Below the pieces are notes generated by a model, which worked only from the letters and a program-made list of their open reading frames with translations, ran no database searches and was not told the DNA's origin. From Musa acuminata AAA Group (Eukaryota; Streptophyta; Magnoliopsida; Zingiberales; Musaceae), in contig NC_088327.1 of assembly GCF_036884655.1 (NCBI RefSeq), forward strand, positions 16,509,001-16,573,000: a stretch of 64,000 nucleotides of DNA. The letters run 5' to 3'. This document shows, in pieces, positions 33,323 to 46,000 of the stretch. Each line of letters starts with the position of its first letter. The stretch's first letter is position 1. The position numbers and the translations under genes were made by a program.

Positions 33323-34768
33323 CAACGCAAAGATTGCCGACCTTCACGGAAGCCTCTCAACCTTCTGCCTGCACGAGTCCAAAGGCTGAATAGGCTGCCC
33401 ATTGCGTGTGTTTGTAGTTTGTACCACTCCCTGCTTTTACTATATCCATACACACACATCAAAGTTGTAGGGGAGATAAAAAAAAAGCCCTCCAGCCCTG
33501 GCCTTTTGTGGCCGCTCCTCCTCACCTTCCATGTCTCATCTGTCTCTAACGAGGGATGAAACAAGACAAAAGATTCGAGGGCAAAGAGAGAGGATGCCAG
33601 CGTTGGGCGGTGGTATTGAGAGGCTGGTGGCACCAATATTGTGGGCCGGTGTTTCACTGCCCTGGTTTTGTGTATTCCGACTTGTGTTCCTCTCAAAGCA
33701 AAATGTGCAATCAGCGAATATTTTTTCAAATCAGAAGAAAATTTTAAAGTTCAATAATAATAAAAAAACAAAATTTTGACACATAATTAATATACTATGA
33801 TAACTCTTTATTTAAAGAAAAAAAATTAATTTTTTTTTTGTCATGTGAAATGAGTTATACTTAAAAGAAATCCTCTTTAAATATTTTTAAATTTACATTT
33901 TTTCTTTCATATCTAACACTCAAATTCTTTCTTTTCATCTTACTTTTTCACCTTATGAGATATTTATAAGAGAACCAAATAGTAAGATTAATTGTTAGAA
34001 TGTTCGGATCCCAAAAACACTTGTCAACGTGGACAGATACTTTACAAAATAATATTAACATTTAGATTAAAATAAAATAGAGATGAAAATAAAATAAGAG
34101 AACTTTACTCTGAATTTGACTCCTCAGTGTCCGTTTAGACGTGGCATGATGATATGATACCCCTTTAAATTAGTATAAGGTTATCTTAACATTATGCTAT
34201 TTATATTTATTTGATTTTATTAAAAACGTTATCATCTAAGCAATCATTCATTAGTCATCCGTCGTATGATAGATACTACTTTAAACTTCTCATGATGGCC
34301 CTATCACCATTATATGGTACTGTTCGTAAGACTGATTTCGTTGACATGATCCAGCAACCCAGCATGGCTAATGATTGCAGGTTCAGAACTCAATAGTTCT
34401 TCATCAATCAACAAAGAGGCAGCGGTAGAAGTTTTCAAGAGGCAGTGGTCATCCATCTTACTCATGTACGTGTACTCAAGCGTAGATAAAGCTAAGACTT
34501 TAAATGGGACCACCCTGTGATTTGTACACCGATGTCGTACCCTTAGCCAAGCCTTTACACCTGGTGGTGATGTTGCCAACCTTGGGGAATAAGCCCTGGC
34601 CACAGTCCTCTCCGACCGGTGTCTGTCAGACACAACACAAATGCTGTGGTTGTCTTCAGAATATTTTTATTATCATGATGATGATAACATATGCGTTATG
34701 ATATGCCTGATAAATGATAGCTGAAAAAATTATCATCATAATAAATAAATATATATATATATATATAT

Positions 34769-34942
34769 TGATGAGGATAGTAATTATGATAAGACTCGGC
34801 TGACGTCAGATGACGCCTCACGCAACAGCACCTGGTCAATGCAGACCAGAACGCCGACCGAGGCACATTAATATCCTGCCAAAGCTCAATTCTTCGCGTC
34901 ACGCCAACACAAAATCAGACGCTACCAGCCTGCCCCCTGCAA
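34769..34942 (+). repeat. Element D 5' LTR stub
   Basis: Near-identical to 37716-37889, starting TGATGAGGATAG. Homology stops abruptly at 34942 and gag sequence follows. About 367 bases of LTR, the primer site and the start of gag are missing. Confidence 0.9.
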
Positions 34943-34949
34943 CCCCTCT

Positions 34950-35498
34950 ATGGACGCTTACGATGGCTCCGCCGACCCGACGGACCACGTAGCCGCTTTT
35001 CACGCCCAAATGGCGCTATACGGAACCTCTGATGCCCTGATGTGCAAAGCGTTTCCTACCACTCTGAGAGGGTCGGCCCACGCGTGGTATGGCGGCTTGA
35101 AGACCGGAACGATTACTTCCTTCGACCAGCTCGCCAATGACTTCGAGCTCCACTTCGTAGTCTATGCACGGCCAAGGCCCTTCGCGGCACTGCTCCTCGG
35201 ACTCAAACAAAGGGAGGACGAGCCCCTGTCACATTTTGTGGATCGCTTTGCCACGCAAATCCGGGGTTTGCCAGACACTCACTCTTCTCTGTTGGTGCAG
35301 GCGTTTATAATAGGCCTACGACCTTCCAGATTCCTCTGGTCCCTCGTGGAGCGACCCCCCACCACGGTGCCAGAGATGCTCCAGTGGGCTAACCAATGCA
35401 TCGCGGCGGAGGCCTGGGCGGCCGTAAGGAGAAGGGACGACTTTCGGCAGCGGGCTCCATATAAGGGGTCAAACACCCGCGACGACTATCCGATGTAG
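34950..35498 (+). pseudogene. Element D gag fragment
   Basis: An open frame of 182 codons with the gypsy capsid domain: [17 protein letters not shown], a tryptophan-containing [17 protein letters not shown] segment, [13 protein letters not shown] and [15 protein letters not shown]. This is the capsid half only. No zinc knuckle follows, the upstream gag start has been deleted, and the apparent ATG is an internal methionine. It stops at 35496-35498, before the tandem array. Confidence 0.85.
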
Positions 35499-35639
35499 TC
35501 CTCGTGAAAAGAAATTTAGGCCCTGCCTCAGTATCTTCCGAGCGAAAGTTCAGTATCTACTTGACTACCTCCCGGCTCGCGGTTAGCCCCAGCCTAAATC
35601 TTTCTAAATATACACGGCTCGGTCGAAGTCTGCCGAGTC

Positions 35640-37660
35640 CACCTCAGCATGGCCTGCCCGCTTGAGCTGTGTCCCTCGACCGTAGACTGCCCGAGTTCTG
35701 CCTCAGGACGGCCTGCCCGCCTGAGTCGTGTCCTTCGACCTTTGCCATATCCCTCGGTCGTAGACTGCCAAGCCCCCCTCAGGGCAGCCTGTTGCCGAGA
35801 CCACGCCTGCGCGGTCTGCCCGCCTGCGTCATGCTACTCAGCCGCATGAGGCCAGAGAGACCACGCCTGCGCGGTCTGCCTGCTTGAGTCGTGTCCTTCG
35901 GCCTTTGTCATATCCCTCGGCCGTAGACTGCCGAGCCCCCCTCAGGGCGGCCTGTTGCCCGAGATCACGCCTGCGCGGTCTGCCTGCCTGCATTGTGCTA
36001 GTCGACCGCATGAGGCCAGAGAGACCACACCTGCGCGGTTTGCCCGCCTGCGCCATGCTACTCGGCCGCATGATGCCCGAGACCACGCCTGTGCGATCTG
36101 CCCGCTTACGTCGTGCTACTCAGCCGCATGAGGCCAGAGAGACCATGTCTGCGCGGTCTTCCCGTTTGAGTCGTGTCCTTCGGCCTTTGCCATATCCCTC
36201 GGCCGTAGACTGCCGAGCCCCCCTCAGGGCGACCTGTTGCCCGAGACCACGCTTGCGCGGTCTGCCCGCCTGCGTCGTGCTACTCGGCCACATGAGGCCA
36301 GAGAGACTACGCCTGCGCGGCCTGCCCGCCTGCGTCATGCTACTCGGCCGCATGATGCCCGAGACCACGCCTGCACGGTCTGCCCGCCTACGTCATGCTA
36401 CTCGGCCGCATGAGGCCAGAGAGACCACACCTGCGCGGTCTGCCCGCCTAAGTCATGTCCTTTGGCCTTTGCCATATCCCTCGACCGTAGACTGCTGAGC
36501 CCCCCTCTGGGCGGCATGTTGCCCAAGACCACGCCTACGCAGTCTGCCTGCCTGCGTCGTGCTACTCGACCGCATGAGGCCAGAGAGACCACGCTTGCGC
36601 GGTCTACCCGCCTGAGTCATGTCCTTCGGCCTTTGCCATATCCCTCGGTCGTAGACTGTCGAGCCCCCCTCAGGGCGGCCTGTTGCCCGAGACCACATCT
36701 GCGCGGTCTGCCCGCCTGCGTCATGCTACTCGGCCGCATGAGGCCAGAGAGACCACGCCTACGCGGCCAGCCCACCTGCGTCGTGCTAGTCGGCTCCTCG
36801 GCTCCATACTCCCCGAGATCACCCCTGCGCGGTCTGCCCGCCTACGTCGTGCTACTCGGCCGCATGATGCCCGAGACCACACCTGCGCGGCCAGCCCGCC
36901 TGCGTCATGCTCCTCGGCTCCATGCTCCCCGAGACACACCTACGCGGCCAGCCCGCCTGCGTCGTGCTCCTCGGCTCCTCGGCCCTATGCTCCCCGAGAC
37001 ACACCTGCGCGACCAGCCCGCCCGCGTCGTGCTCCTTGGCTCCTCGGCTCCATAACCCGAGACACGCTTGTGCGGCCAGCCCGCCTGCGTCGTGCTCCTC
37101 GGCTCCATGCTCTCCAAGACACACCTATGCGGTCTGCCCGCCTCCATCGTGCTACTTGGCCGTATGATGCCCGAGACCACACCTGCGCGGCCAACCCGCT
37201 TGCGTCGTGCTCCTCGGCTCCATGCCCCTAGACACACTTGCGCGGCTAGCCCGCCTGCGTCGTGCTCCTCGGCTCCATGCTCCCCGAGACATACCTGCGC
37301 GGCCAGCCCGCTTGCGTCGTGCTCCTCGGCTCCATGCCCCGAGACACACTTGCGCGGCCAGCCCGCTTGCGTCGTGCTCCTCGGCTCCATGCCCCGAGAC
37401 ACACCTACGCGGCCAGCCCGCCTGCGTCGTGCTCCTCGGCTCTATGACCCGAGACACACCTGCGCGGCCAGCCCGCCTGCGTCGTGCTCCTCGGCTCCAT
37501 GACCTGAGACACGCCTGCGCGGTCAGCCTGCCTGCGTCGTGCTCCTCGGCTCCATGACCCGAGACACGCCTACGCGGCCAGCCCACCTGCCTCGTGCTCC
37601 TCGGCTCCATGCTCCCCGAGACCGCGTCTGCGCGGCCAGCCCACCTGAAAGCTGAACCCA
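35640..37660. repeat. GC-rich tandem array inside element D
   Basis: About 2 kb of degenerate tandem repeats. The left half mixes a unit of about 60 bases (CGCGGTCTGCCCGCCTGCGTC followed by a CATGCTACTCGGCCGCATGAGG-like stretch) with a longer block containing GTGTCCTTCGGCCTTTGCCATATCCCTCGGCCGTAGACTGC-like sequence, giving a higher-order repeat. The right half is a shorter unit of about 55 bases built on GGCCAGCCCGCCTGCGTCGTGCTCCTCGGCTCCATG-like sequence. Long overlapping ORFs on both strands arise because the unit has few stops in any frame; they are not genes. Confidence 0.9.
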
Positions 37661-37695
37661 TGCCTCGGACTCCCGTTACAACGACCGACGCATAT

Positions 37696-37715
37696 CTTTT
37701 TTCCGGGGGGGAATA
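37696..37715 (+). other. Polypurine-like tract before element D 3' LTR
   Basis: A T-rich run followed by CCGGGGGGGAATA lies immediately before the LTR, the usual plus-strand primer layout. Confidence 0.65.
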
Positions 37716-38253
37716 TGATGAGGATAGTAATTATGATAAGACTCGGCTGACGTCAGATGACGCCTCACGCAACAGCACCTGGTCAATGCAGACCAGAACG
37801 CCGACCGAGGCGCATTAACATCTTGCCAAAGCTCAATTCTTCACGCCACTCCAACACAAAGTCAGACGCTACCAGCCTGCCCCCTGCAAGCGGGCAGCTC
37901 AGGAAGCAGTAAGCTTCCCTATAAATACCCTCTCGTTCATCAGAAAGAGGGAGGGAGAGATAGACACACAAAAACACTTCTTCATCTGAAACCCCCTCCA
38001 CATCTGCTAACTTGATCGTCGGATGGGTCGGGCCAAGCACCTCGACCCGACCTTTGTGCAGGTGCGAAGCCGAAGGTCCCCTCCGGACGCGCAGGCGAGG
38101 AGTTCCTGCCCGGAGGAGACGGCTACACCGTCCCGATCGGACACCGCACTCGACCGCCTCAGCGGGCTCAAGGAACGCCCCAGGGAGATCCCCGTCGTCC
38201 GGACCCGAACCGAGCTGCGTCGGCCCCGAGACTACGGCTCAAAGTTGTTTCCC

Positions 38254-38256
<3 letters not shown>
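37716..38256 (+). repeat. Element D 3' LTR
   Basis: 541 bases, TGATGAGG to TTCCCACA. Contains a probable promoter (CTATAAATACC at about 37918) followed by GAAAGAGGGAGGGAGAG. ORFs around 38012-38331 are LTR sequence running into the AT microsatellite. Confidence 0.88.

Positions 38257-38313
<57 letters not shown>
38257..38313. repeat. (AT)n microsatellite at element D border
   Basis: AT dinucleotide run of about 57 bases directly after the LTR, mirrored by a shorter AT run before the left end of element D. Confidence 0.95.
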
Positions 38314-38314
<1 letters not shown>

Positions 38315-39900
38315 CGATTTGCAACAAATAGGTGGATGATATGAGCCTATTTTAGATTATTTCTGTAATTAGTTATCTTCATCATCTCGATTTCTATATT
38401 TTAAAAATTATATTGAAATATTTATAGTTACTAAAATAAAGTATTGAGATCTCTATACAATATTAAAAATCAATAAAGAGAAAGGTTTTGTTGAAGCAAC
38501 GAGATCAAATATTTCATTTTCGTATATATAGAAATCTCAATCTAACTTTTGAAAGTATAAGGATCGAGAGGTTAAAGATAACTAACTATAGATGATAAAG
38601 ACTCATGTTGAATGTAATCGAAAAGCTTTGGCTTTCATATATAATCCTAATGACTCATGTATGCTTTACGTAGTGTGTTATTTTTACAAATAGAGAGAGA
38701 TTATTTTTGTGACTTAATGCTTAATAGCAACTTCTTTTGTAACTTTAAACTTATCTTCTTAAAGAAATACTTCGGTAATTTGACCGATTAACTACAAATT
38801 ATTTGTTTAAGTGAAGGCATGAGAAAACGGAACGAAAAATCATCTAAATAAGAAAATGGCAGGATGAGACATGAAAGAAATATAGACTTGAGTCTGTGTC
38901 AGGAAGAGATACAAACAAATCGACTCATTATATTTCTTGCATAAGTATTTGCCCATCGGAATCGGAGGTTCGGATGGAGTTTCTTCACATGCATGCACCT
39001 CGCAGGAATGAACAGTAACGATTATAATAAGAATGCAGCAAATGCAGTCACTGTTTGAAACCACTCGAACAAATCTTGTTAACATGAACACAACTTTGCT
39101 TGCTTGTACTTGGAACATTTTGTGGTTGATTGAGAAGCCAAAGTTGATGAATTGATTAATGTTCTACTTGTGTTTGCGTGTCGAGTCTCTGTCTCCACTG
39201 TAGAATTATCACCATATCTTGCTTTCATATCAATATGGTATTAGACATTCGTTCCATCCTGGCATCATCCGGTTGCATCGTATGATAGTGATGCAGTCAG
39301 TTTAAGCAACACCAACACTTTTCATAAGCTTTTTGCAGAAAGTTCCGATCCATGTGTTTGATAAGCAACACCAACACCACTGCATTCACAGAAAGAGAGA
39401 GAAAGAAGAAGACGATCTGTATCACACTGCACCGAGGAGTACTGATGGTGGAAGAGTGGGGTTCACAGGCAGATAGATGGAGACAAGAAACATTCCACAA
39501 GGAGCCCAGAGGAAAGGGCTCCCTCCCCCACGCCACCGCCAACTTGCATCAGAGCCGAGTAGCCAACCTCCAAACTCCAGAGCATAGGCTGCCGTGACGA
39601 CCTGTACCGATATTTATACGCCCAGTTATGTGCGAAGGTAACGTACATACATGTGCAGGGAACCCTGACATTGGCCTCGGCTCCCTCCCTCTCGTTCTTT
39701 ACGTCTCCGACACACTTGTGGGTCAAACCTCTCAGGCCATTCCATTATAATTAATGTCACCCTCTCCGCAACTGCAGATTTCTATGATATAGACCGCACA
39801 GGGAGGGAGAGAGAGAGAGAGAGAAAGGAGATTCCATTCCAATCTAGCTACGCTCTGTAGGTTCTAATGCAATGCCAACATACCTTATTGGATAGCATAT
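38314..39900. other. Intergenic region upstream of the bHLH gene
   Basis: No gene recognised. It contains a GA run at about 39808-39826. The ORFs here are short, overlap on both strands and show no domain. Confidence 0.5.
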
Positions 39901-39937
39901 TGCATTTATTGCAGGGAATAATTGTTCCTTTAAGGTT

Positions 39938-39947
39938 GTATATATAA
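39938..39947 (+). promoter_or_regulatory. Probable TATA box of the bHLH gene
   Basis: GTATATATAA lies about 65 bases before the chosen start codon, leaving room for a short leader. Confidence 0.5.
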
Positions 39948-40008
39948 TTCCTCAGGCTGGTTCGGGAAGCTCAGTGGCTTTTGTGTGCCTTCTGCTGCCT
40001 TGAAAGAA

Positions 40009-41170
40009 ATGGAGCTCGACGAGCATGGCTTCTTGGAGGAGCTTATGTCCCTGAGGAGAGACGCGTGGGACTCGTTTCCGGCTGCAATGGGGGAGTTCTT
40101 CTCGTGCGACGGGAGCTTAGACTGCTTCCAGCAGACCCCTGGGTTGGTCCCTCCCAGTTTCACGGCATTCGACGCCGGCGTTGCCATGCCGGTGGAGCCT
40201 AATTACGACTTCTTGAGCGAAGTGTACTGTCCGCTCGGCGGCGTCTACTCGGCGACTGCGGCGGCGCCGGAGATCCAGTCCTCGTCGGTGCGGTCGACGC
40301 TGGATGACGGTGACCATGGGCAGAGTGCTTGCAAAGTGGAGATGGGCCAGTCTGCGGAGGCGTCGGTGATGTTTGGACCGGGTGGCGATGTGGAGAGGAA
40401 GAAGAAGAAGAAGCTGGAAGGCATGCCTTCCAAGAATCTAATGGCGGAGCGGCGGAGGAGGAAAAGGCTCAATGACAGGCTCTCTATGCTGAGATCCGTC
40501 GTTCCAAAGATCAGCAAGGTATGTGGATGATTCCTTGGGTTCATTCGACCTCCAGATTGCACTGACACAAATCTGCGTCCACAAGATGGACAGGACGTCC
40601 ATTCTCGGGGACACCATCGATTACATGAAGGAGCTCCTGGAGAGGATCAAGCACCTGCAGGAGGAGATCGAGGTCGGCCCGGAGCAGGCGAATCTGTTGA
40701 GCATCATCAAGGAGTTGAACTCCGATGAGGTGTTGGTGAGGAACTCCCCCAAGGTAGGTAACATTCGCCGGTCCCGTGCTTGGCTGAAGCTACGCCTCAC
40801 TGACCGACTCTGAATCGACCTCGTAGTTCGACGTGGAGAGAAGGGAGAACGACACTCGAATAGAGATCTGCTGCGCGGCCAAGCCCGGTCTGCTGCTTTC
40901 CACGGTGAACACCCTGGAGGCGCTGGGGATGGAGATCCAACAATGCGTCATCAGCTGCTTCAACGACTTCGGCATGCAGGCCTCTTGCTCCGAGCTGGTA
41001 AAGATCAGTGGCCCTCGCTCTTCTCTTGATCTTTGCGACGATTTAGCTGCTAAAATCTTGAACTGCTGCTGGCGGCGGCGCAGGACATGGATCCGAGGAC
41101 GGTGGTGAGCGCCGAGGACATAAAGCAAGCACTGTTCAGGAACGCAGGATACGGAGGGAGGTGTTTGTAA
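40009..41170 (+). CDS. bHLH transcription factor, subgroup IIIb, bHLH93/bHLH61-like
   Basis: Nuclear DNA-binding regulator of the bHLH subgroup that includes ICE1, bHLH61 and bHLH93. My splice model has four exons: 40009-40518, 40586-40753, 40827-40997 and 41084-41170, all with GT-AG borders and intact frame, giving 311 residues. The N-terminus [18 protein letters not shown] is typical of bHLH93. The basic region and first helix ([20 protein letters not shown], about residues 144-163) keep the glutamate that contacts the E-box. The first intron falls between VPKISK and MDRTSILGD, a conserved position in this group. The C-terminal half (about 227-311) is an ACT-like fold ending [13 protein letters not shown], the usual family end. 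An upstream in-frame ATG (39985) would add eight residues, but the family start favours 40009. Function in flowering or cold response is known for relatives, not shown here. Confidence 0.92.
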
Positions 41171-43089
41171 GGAGGAGATGACGCCGGGTCTCGTGTACAT
41201 GATCTCTCGATTACTGTAATGGTTTAGTACTACTGGTACGGAAGGTGACTACCTATGTGAAGGGTGTTTGTGTAGCTACTTCGCATTGTGACGGCAGATG
41301 AGATTTGCTTTGGTGTGAGAGGATTTGTGCTTAGAAGATGTGTGTTGTTGGCACCGATCTGTATCCTGATGACTGCTTTAGTCTCCATTTTCACTGAGAC
41401 ATTCATATTCAATCTAAGCAAATAAATGTATACATATATATATATATAATGAGAATATTCATACATGATAATGGTTAAAAAAAAATTAAAGAATAGTTTA
41501 ATATTGTTAAGAATTATCCATAATTTAGAAAGGTTAATTTCTTGATTGAATCGGCGTCCTCTATCATGATCAATTTGACCATTTGCATTGGTTTGACGTA
41601 TTTAGTACGATGTTCGGTATAATTAATGATGCATTAATCAATCAGATGTCTCTACGAGGAAGAACAGATTGATGTGTTAACCGTGTGAGCTTAGGGCTTA
41701 CGTGCTTTAGATTCAAGGTGAGATAAGTACTAGTAGATGAAGGATCGGGAAAGGCTACATGTATGGATGTATGTAACAATGTATGTTACATGACGTATTT
41801 AAGCTTTCGCATGTTGTGATTGAGATGCGAAATATGTTGACTCAATCTTTATGTTATATATCATGTGCCAAGGGGGGGGGGCCGCCACAGCAAAGTAGTA
41901 ATATTATATAACTTTATAGACGGTCAAGATTGAGGCAATCAGGGAAACTGGAACTGTTGTCTTTTCCGTTGGCCTTCGCGAGAAGCTGTCGGAGACTCTT
42001 ACCATATCGCAAACGCTGCAGAATCGAGAGTAATCTTTCTTCTCCTCCCACCCCCGTGAGGCTCAAAAGTGAAGAGGAGTTGCGACCCCCCTGTTTGAGA
42101 TCACTTGGAACTATTGCTATATCCAACGGCGCGGTTTCAAAGGATTGAAGTGATGTCCATCTCGTGAGTGCCGTACAATCCGACATCTGAATACGTAGCT
42201 ACAGCTTTATGACGCTAGCAATGGATTTGTTCCTCTGCCAAAAGAGAAAAGAAACAATGGCAAATTTTCTACTTTTTTTTTTTTCAAGATCATCTTTTTG
42301 GCGTATTTTTTTATTTTTTTAAAATAATATTACTCTTGTCGTTCGTGCCATCATGGCCATCTCCATCTCTAGTCTTGTCCTCATCTGTCGTCTCCAGCCT
42401 CATCCTTATTCGTAATTCATCCATTAACGCCTTGTCCTCCTCATGAGAGTCTCGTTCAATTCAACAATAATAAAATAATAAATTAAAAAAAATATTATTA
42501 CAAGAATTAAGACGTTTTGAAGGGAAATATTTTTAAATTTTTTTTTTAATTTACCCAAGAAACAACAGGATTAATCTGATCCGATCGTCATCAGAGTATA
42601 ATCAATCCAATTTGATATACACCAGAAAGCCAACAATTTAATTCAAATCCATGCCACGTCACATGACGTTTCCAAGCCTGCAAAACTGACATTGATTGCC
42701 ATATGTTTTCGGTGACATAAAGTCGGTTGAATTGACCGCTACGTATATGATTCTCTGCGAATCTAATTTCAATATATATACCCTCAAGTTGTTATCATAT
42801 GATACAGCACAGCTCTAAAAAGAAGTTCTACATAAATACAATGATCACAAGCGAGAACCAAAATGCCTGTGAAAAATGTAATCTCAAGAAAACCACATGA
42901 TTTCAATGATCATCACGAGAAAGAACCAAAAAACGTGTGAAAAATCTACCATGGCCCTGTCATGACCCTGCTCTAGTTCCCACTTACGGTGACAATGCTG
43001 CAGACACATTTGTCCATTCACCGAGCAGGAGCACGCGTAATACTAAAGACAAACAAGCAAATATCGACAGCAAGGCTACCAAGCAACTC
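41171..43089. other. Region between the convergent bHLH and ATR genes
   Basis: Holds the two 3' untranslated regions. A minus-strand frame at 42186-41914 (90 codons) is compositionally gene-like but has no recognised domain, start context or neighbour exons. The remainder is AT-rich with no feature I can name. Confidence 0.45.
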
Positions 43090-46000
43090 TTAGAACCAAG
43101 CCATCCACCATATATACATCTTTCCGAGGTTTTTGAGTGAGATAGCCTCATCGATTAGGCGTTGAGCCTGTCCTTCTACAGCCAAGGGCAAAGAGGGTGC
43201 TGCTCCAACCCCGACCACTATTCCTTGAAGACGTGCCTTGATATTGCTGATGGCCCTCTGAAATTTTTGCACATACAGAATCATTAGACAAAACCTAGTA
43301 GTGGTTACAAGTCTGCTCGTCAAGTAATGGTGGATAAAATATAAAGATATATATAGTATATAACAAACCTGTGCATGAGGATTTTGAACTTCCACTCCGC
43401 TTGATTTGTGAGATTTGGTCCATTCCACTAAGGGATCATGCAGGAAAGTTTCCAAAACACTCATCAAAGTCTCTCTGTGTGTTCGTAGCACTGAAAGTGT
43501 GATCTCGCAGACCTTCAAAAAGACACCTTTGTATCCAGTAATGCCCAGACCATCGATCATGTTCTGCACAAAAGCATGTGAGCAGCGGAAGGAAAAATAG
43601 GCAAAAATAAATACCATATAGAATTTACCTGGGTTAGCCTGAAAGGCACCAGCTCAGGCTTATCCAGTAGTAAACCTTTGTCAAATAAGCAACTAAAATC
43701 AACATGAATGCAGTCACCAGTAGTTGAGTCAAATAGAATGTTCTCACCATGCCTGTCACCTAGACCGACAATGTGCCCAACCATGGACCAAACAGCACAG
43801 GTATGTGCATAAGCCACCCTTGCTCGAAACCAAGCAGCTGGCTCAGAGAATGTGGTCAAGAACCATTTGTGGAAAACAGGAGGGAACATGGGAAGGATTT
43901 GTGATTTCAACATCTCCTCTTCAGATGTCTTGCACTGATCATATATGTTCTTGATTTTAGGATTTGTCTTCTGTCTGTCAAACTTTCCACAAGTTATGTA
44001 GATGTCCTGAAGAATGTGACGGAGGCCACGAGTATGCGGGACCCACTCCACCATCCCGCAATCCTCAGTAAGAGGGATCACAGCAAAGGTTCGTATGTAC
44101 AGCTTTCTTCTGCGGCTCTCAGGAAATTTGGATAACAGACGATTAATCATTGTAGTGAATTCCATCATCCGTGCATCTTTCCGCAAGTCATCCTTTGGCT
44201 TGCAGAGGAACGGACGCTGAACACCATCGCTTCCAAGAAAAACCACCTGAAATTCCAAATTTATCATCCCACCAAAATTGGATTATCATGGAACATACAT
44301 GCAACTTAATGAGAAACATACCTCTTATTAGCACGCTTTTCCCTCAACGGTCAGAATACCAGGATTAGTTAAATGTGACGTATTTGTCATTGACAAGTAA
44401 CTTTTAAGTGCATAAAGGAAATGGTCATGAAACCATGTGAAAATATTTTGCCTGACGTGCTGTGTATGTTGCTCTAGAATTTACTTTTATAAGAATCAAG
44501 AAAAAAAAATGCATCAAATCAAGGATAGGATGGATATGCCCCTAGTAGCCATATAAGTTTGTACAAAAAAAAATCCTTAGACACCACAAAATTGCGAGAG
44601 CCTAAAACTTCTATCTTTCTCGCCGATCATTTGACAATAACTAACAAAATCATTTTCTTAATCATCTTATTTTCTTATAAATTATTTTTACTTTAAAATA
44701 GAAAATAGGTTGACTTGACTATATATCTTGAAGAAATAAGCAATAAAAGGAGATGATAATCATGTTAATAAATCGTATTTGAAGTTTACATTATGCAAAT
44801 GGGTTTCAAATTATCATAAGTTCAACTTGTGCAAGAAGTCCCATCTAAATACTTGTACTAAATTTTGTGATCTCAGTTGTTCTCCACCCACATTATAGGG
44901 ACACCTTACAACGTATCTATCTTGTCGGCCGCACGTTGGAAAACCAATAAGTATGATTGGTACCTTTTTCGGTCGCTGAAGAGAGGAAAGGATTTCGGCC
45001 TCATCTCCTATGCCAGATATCATAGCATGATTAGAGGCTGAAAATACATCAAAGCTAGGAGAATCCATAAGACTTGCATCATAAGACGGTAAAGTGACAG
45101 TAAGAGCCTGCTGGACTGGCAATATGATTCCTAGAGGCATCATTCTCTTCAAGGTACTGAACTCAGTTGAGATATTAATTGTTTTTGCCTTTGGCTGTCC
45201 AGGATGAAAGCACAACTTAATCAGGTGATCAATCAGGCTGGCAAATTGAATAAATAGGCCACTAATTTCACTCCCAATTCGAGATCTTCTTGCAGCTTGT
45301 ATTATCTCAGCAGCAGCATCACGCCTTGCAGCAACTGTTGACTTTGAAACTGCAGCCATCATCCAAAGTGCTTGCTGTGGAAATTCTTGTAGAACTAATG
45401 TAATTATATGTTTGACAATTCGAACTATTTCTTGACTCTGGTGGCAGATGCGAGAAACCAATTGAGATAGTACTGTTAGCCATTGATATGTCGGCAGATC
45501 CTTTAGACAACCCCGCAAAATGCTCAAGATCTGACAAACAGAAAATGAGCATCGCAGCAATTAGAAAATAAAAAAAACACTGAAATATGCAAGAACAAAT
45601 TTTGTTTACCCTTGTGAAAACAGTTTTCATAAGTTTATCAGATGAAGAACAATCTCTGTAATATATGCTTCCAAACTCAAACCAGAGTGTTAGCAATCTT
45701 GGCAGTGCTTGAAAAAGGTTCTTGTGTCCTTTGTGAAGTCCTTTCGCATAAAACAGCAACACGTCAGGTAGGTAAGACCACCATGGTTTTTCCTCCGTTG
45801 ATGGATTCAAAGAGCTACCAGCAATACAGGACTGCATTGCAAGATTATCTTCTTGGCGCTTCCTAGCGTCAACAAGAAGATCATCACAATATTTTGCCAT
45901 GAAAAAGTATCCCTTTTCCCACTTGGGTTGCAAGTCCCTCACTCTAGAATAATTCTTCAAAATCTCTTCCTTCTGCTTTTGACCTGTATAGTGGATCCAT

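Larger units (their letters stand above)
32111..34768. other. Intergenic stretch with microsatellites
   Basis: AT-rich DNA with a GC-rich island at about 32900-33230, open in three frames but without recognisable domains. A TATTTAAG box at about 33231 is followed by long CT and GA runs, which could be a promoter and leader, but no gene follows. The rest holds only AT-rich sequence and short ORFs. Confidence 0.4.
34769..38256 (+). mobile_element. Element D: deleted Tat-like Ty3/gypsy element with tandem array
   Basis: A 3.49-kb element with a left LTR stub (174 bases), a gag fragment, a 2-kb tandem array, a polypurine tract and a complete 541-base right LTR. It has no protease, reverse transcriptase or integrase. 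Both ends sit in (AT)n (34750-34768 and 38257-38313), so the insertion split an AT microsatellite or the target duplication lies within it. Tandem repeats between the coding region and the 3' LTR are a known trait of the Tat/Ogre lineage, and the gag type agrees. The clade call is an inference. Confidence 0.82.

Noticed and set aside
32937..33729. GC-rich ORFs and a 165-codon minus-strand ORF
   Set aside because: The minus-strand frame runs through GA/CT microsatellites (poly RE), and the others overlap in three frames without domains or splice context. Kept only as an intergenic note.
35884..37818. Long overlapping ORFs (up to about 200 codons) on both strands
   Set aside because: They follow the tandem array units, shift frame from unit to unit, and encode only low-complexity arginine, proline, alanine and serine repeats. 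They are artefacts of a stop-poor repeat.
39985..40008. Upstream start codon adding eight residues to the bHLH protein
   Set aside because: Family members begin at MELDEHGF, and the extra residues show no conservation I recall; 40009 is preferred.
41914..42186. 90-codon minus-strand ORF between bHLH and ATR
   Set aside because: No domain recognised and no neighbouring exon; mentioned in the intergenic entry but not called as a gene.
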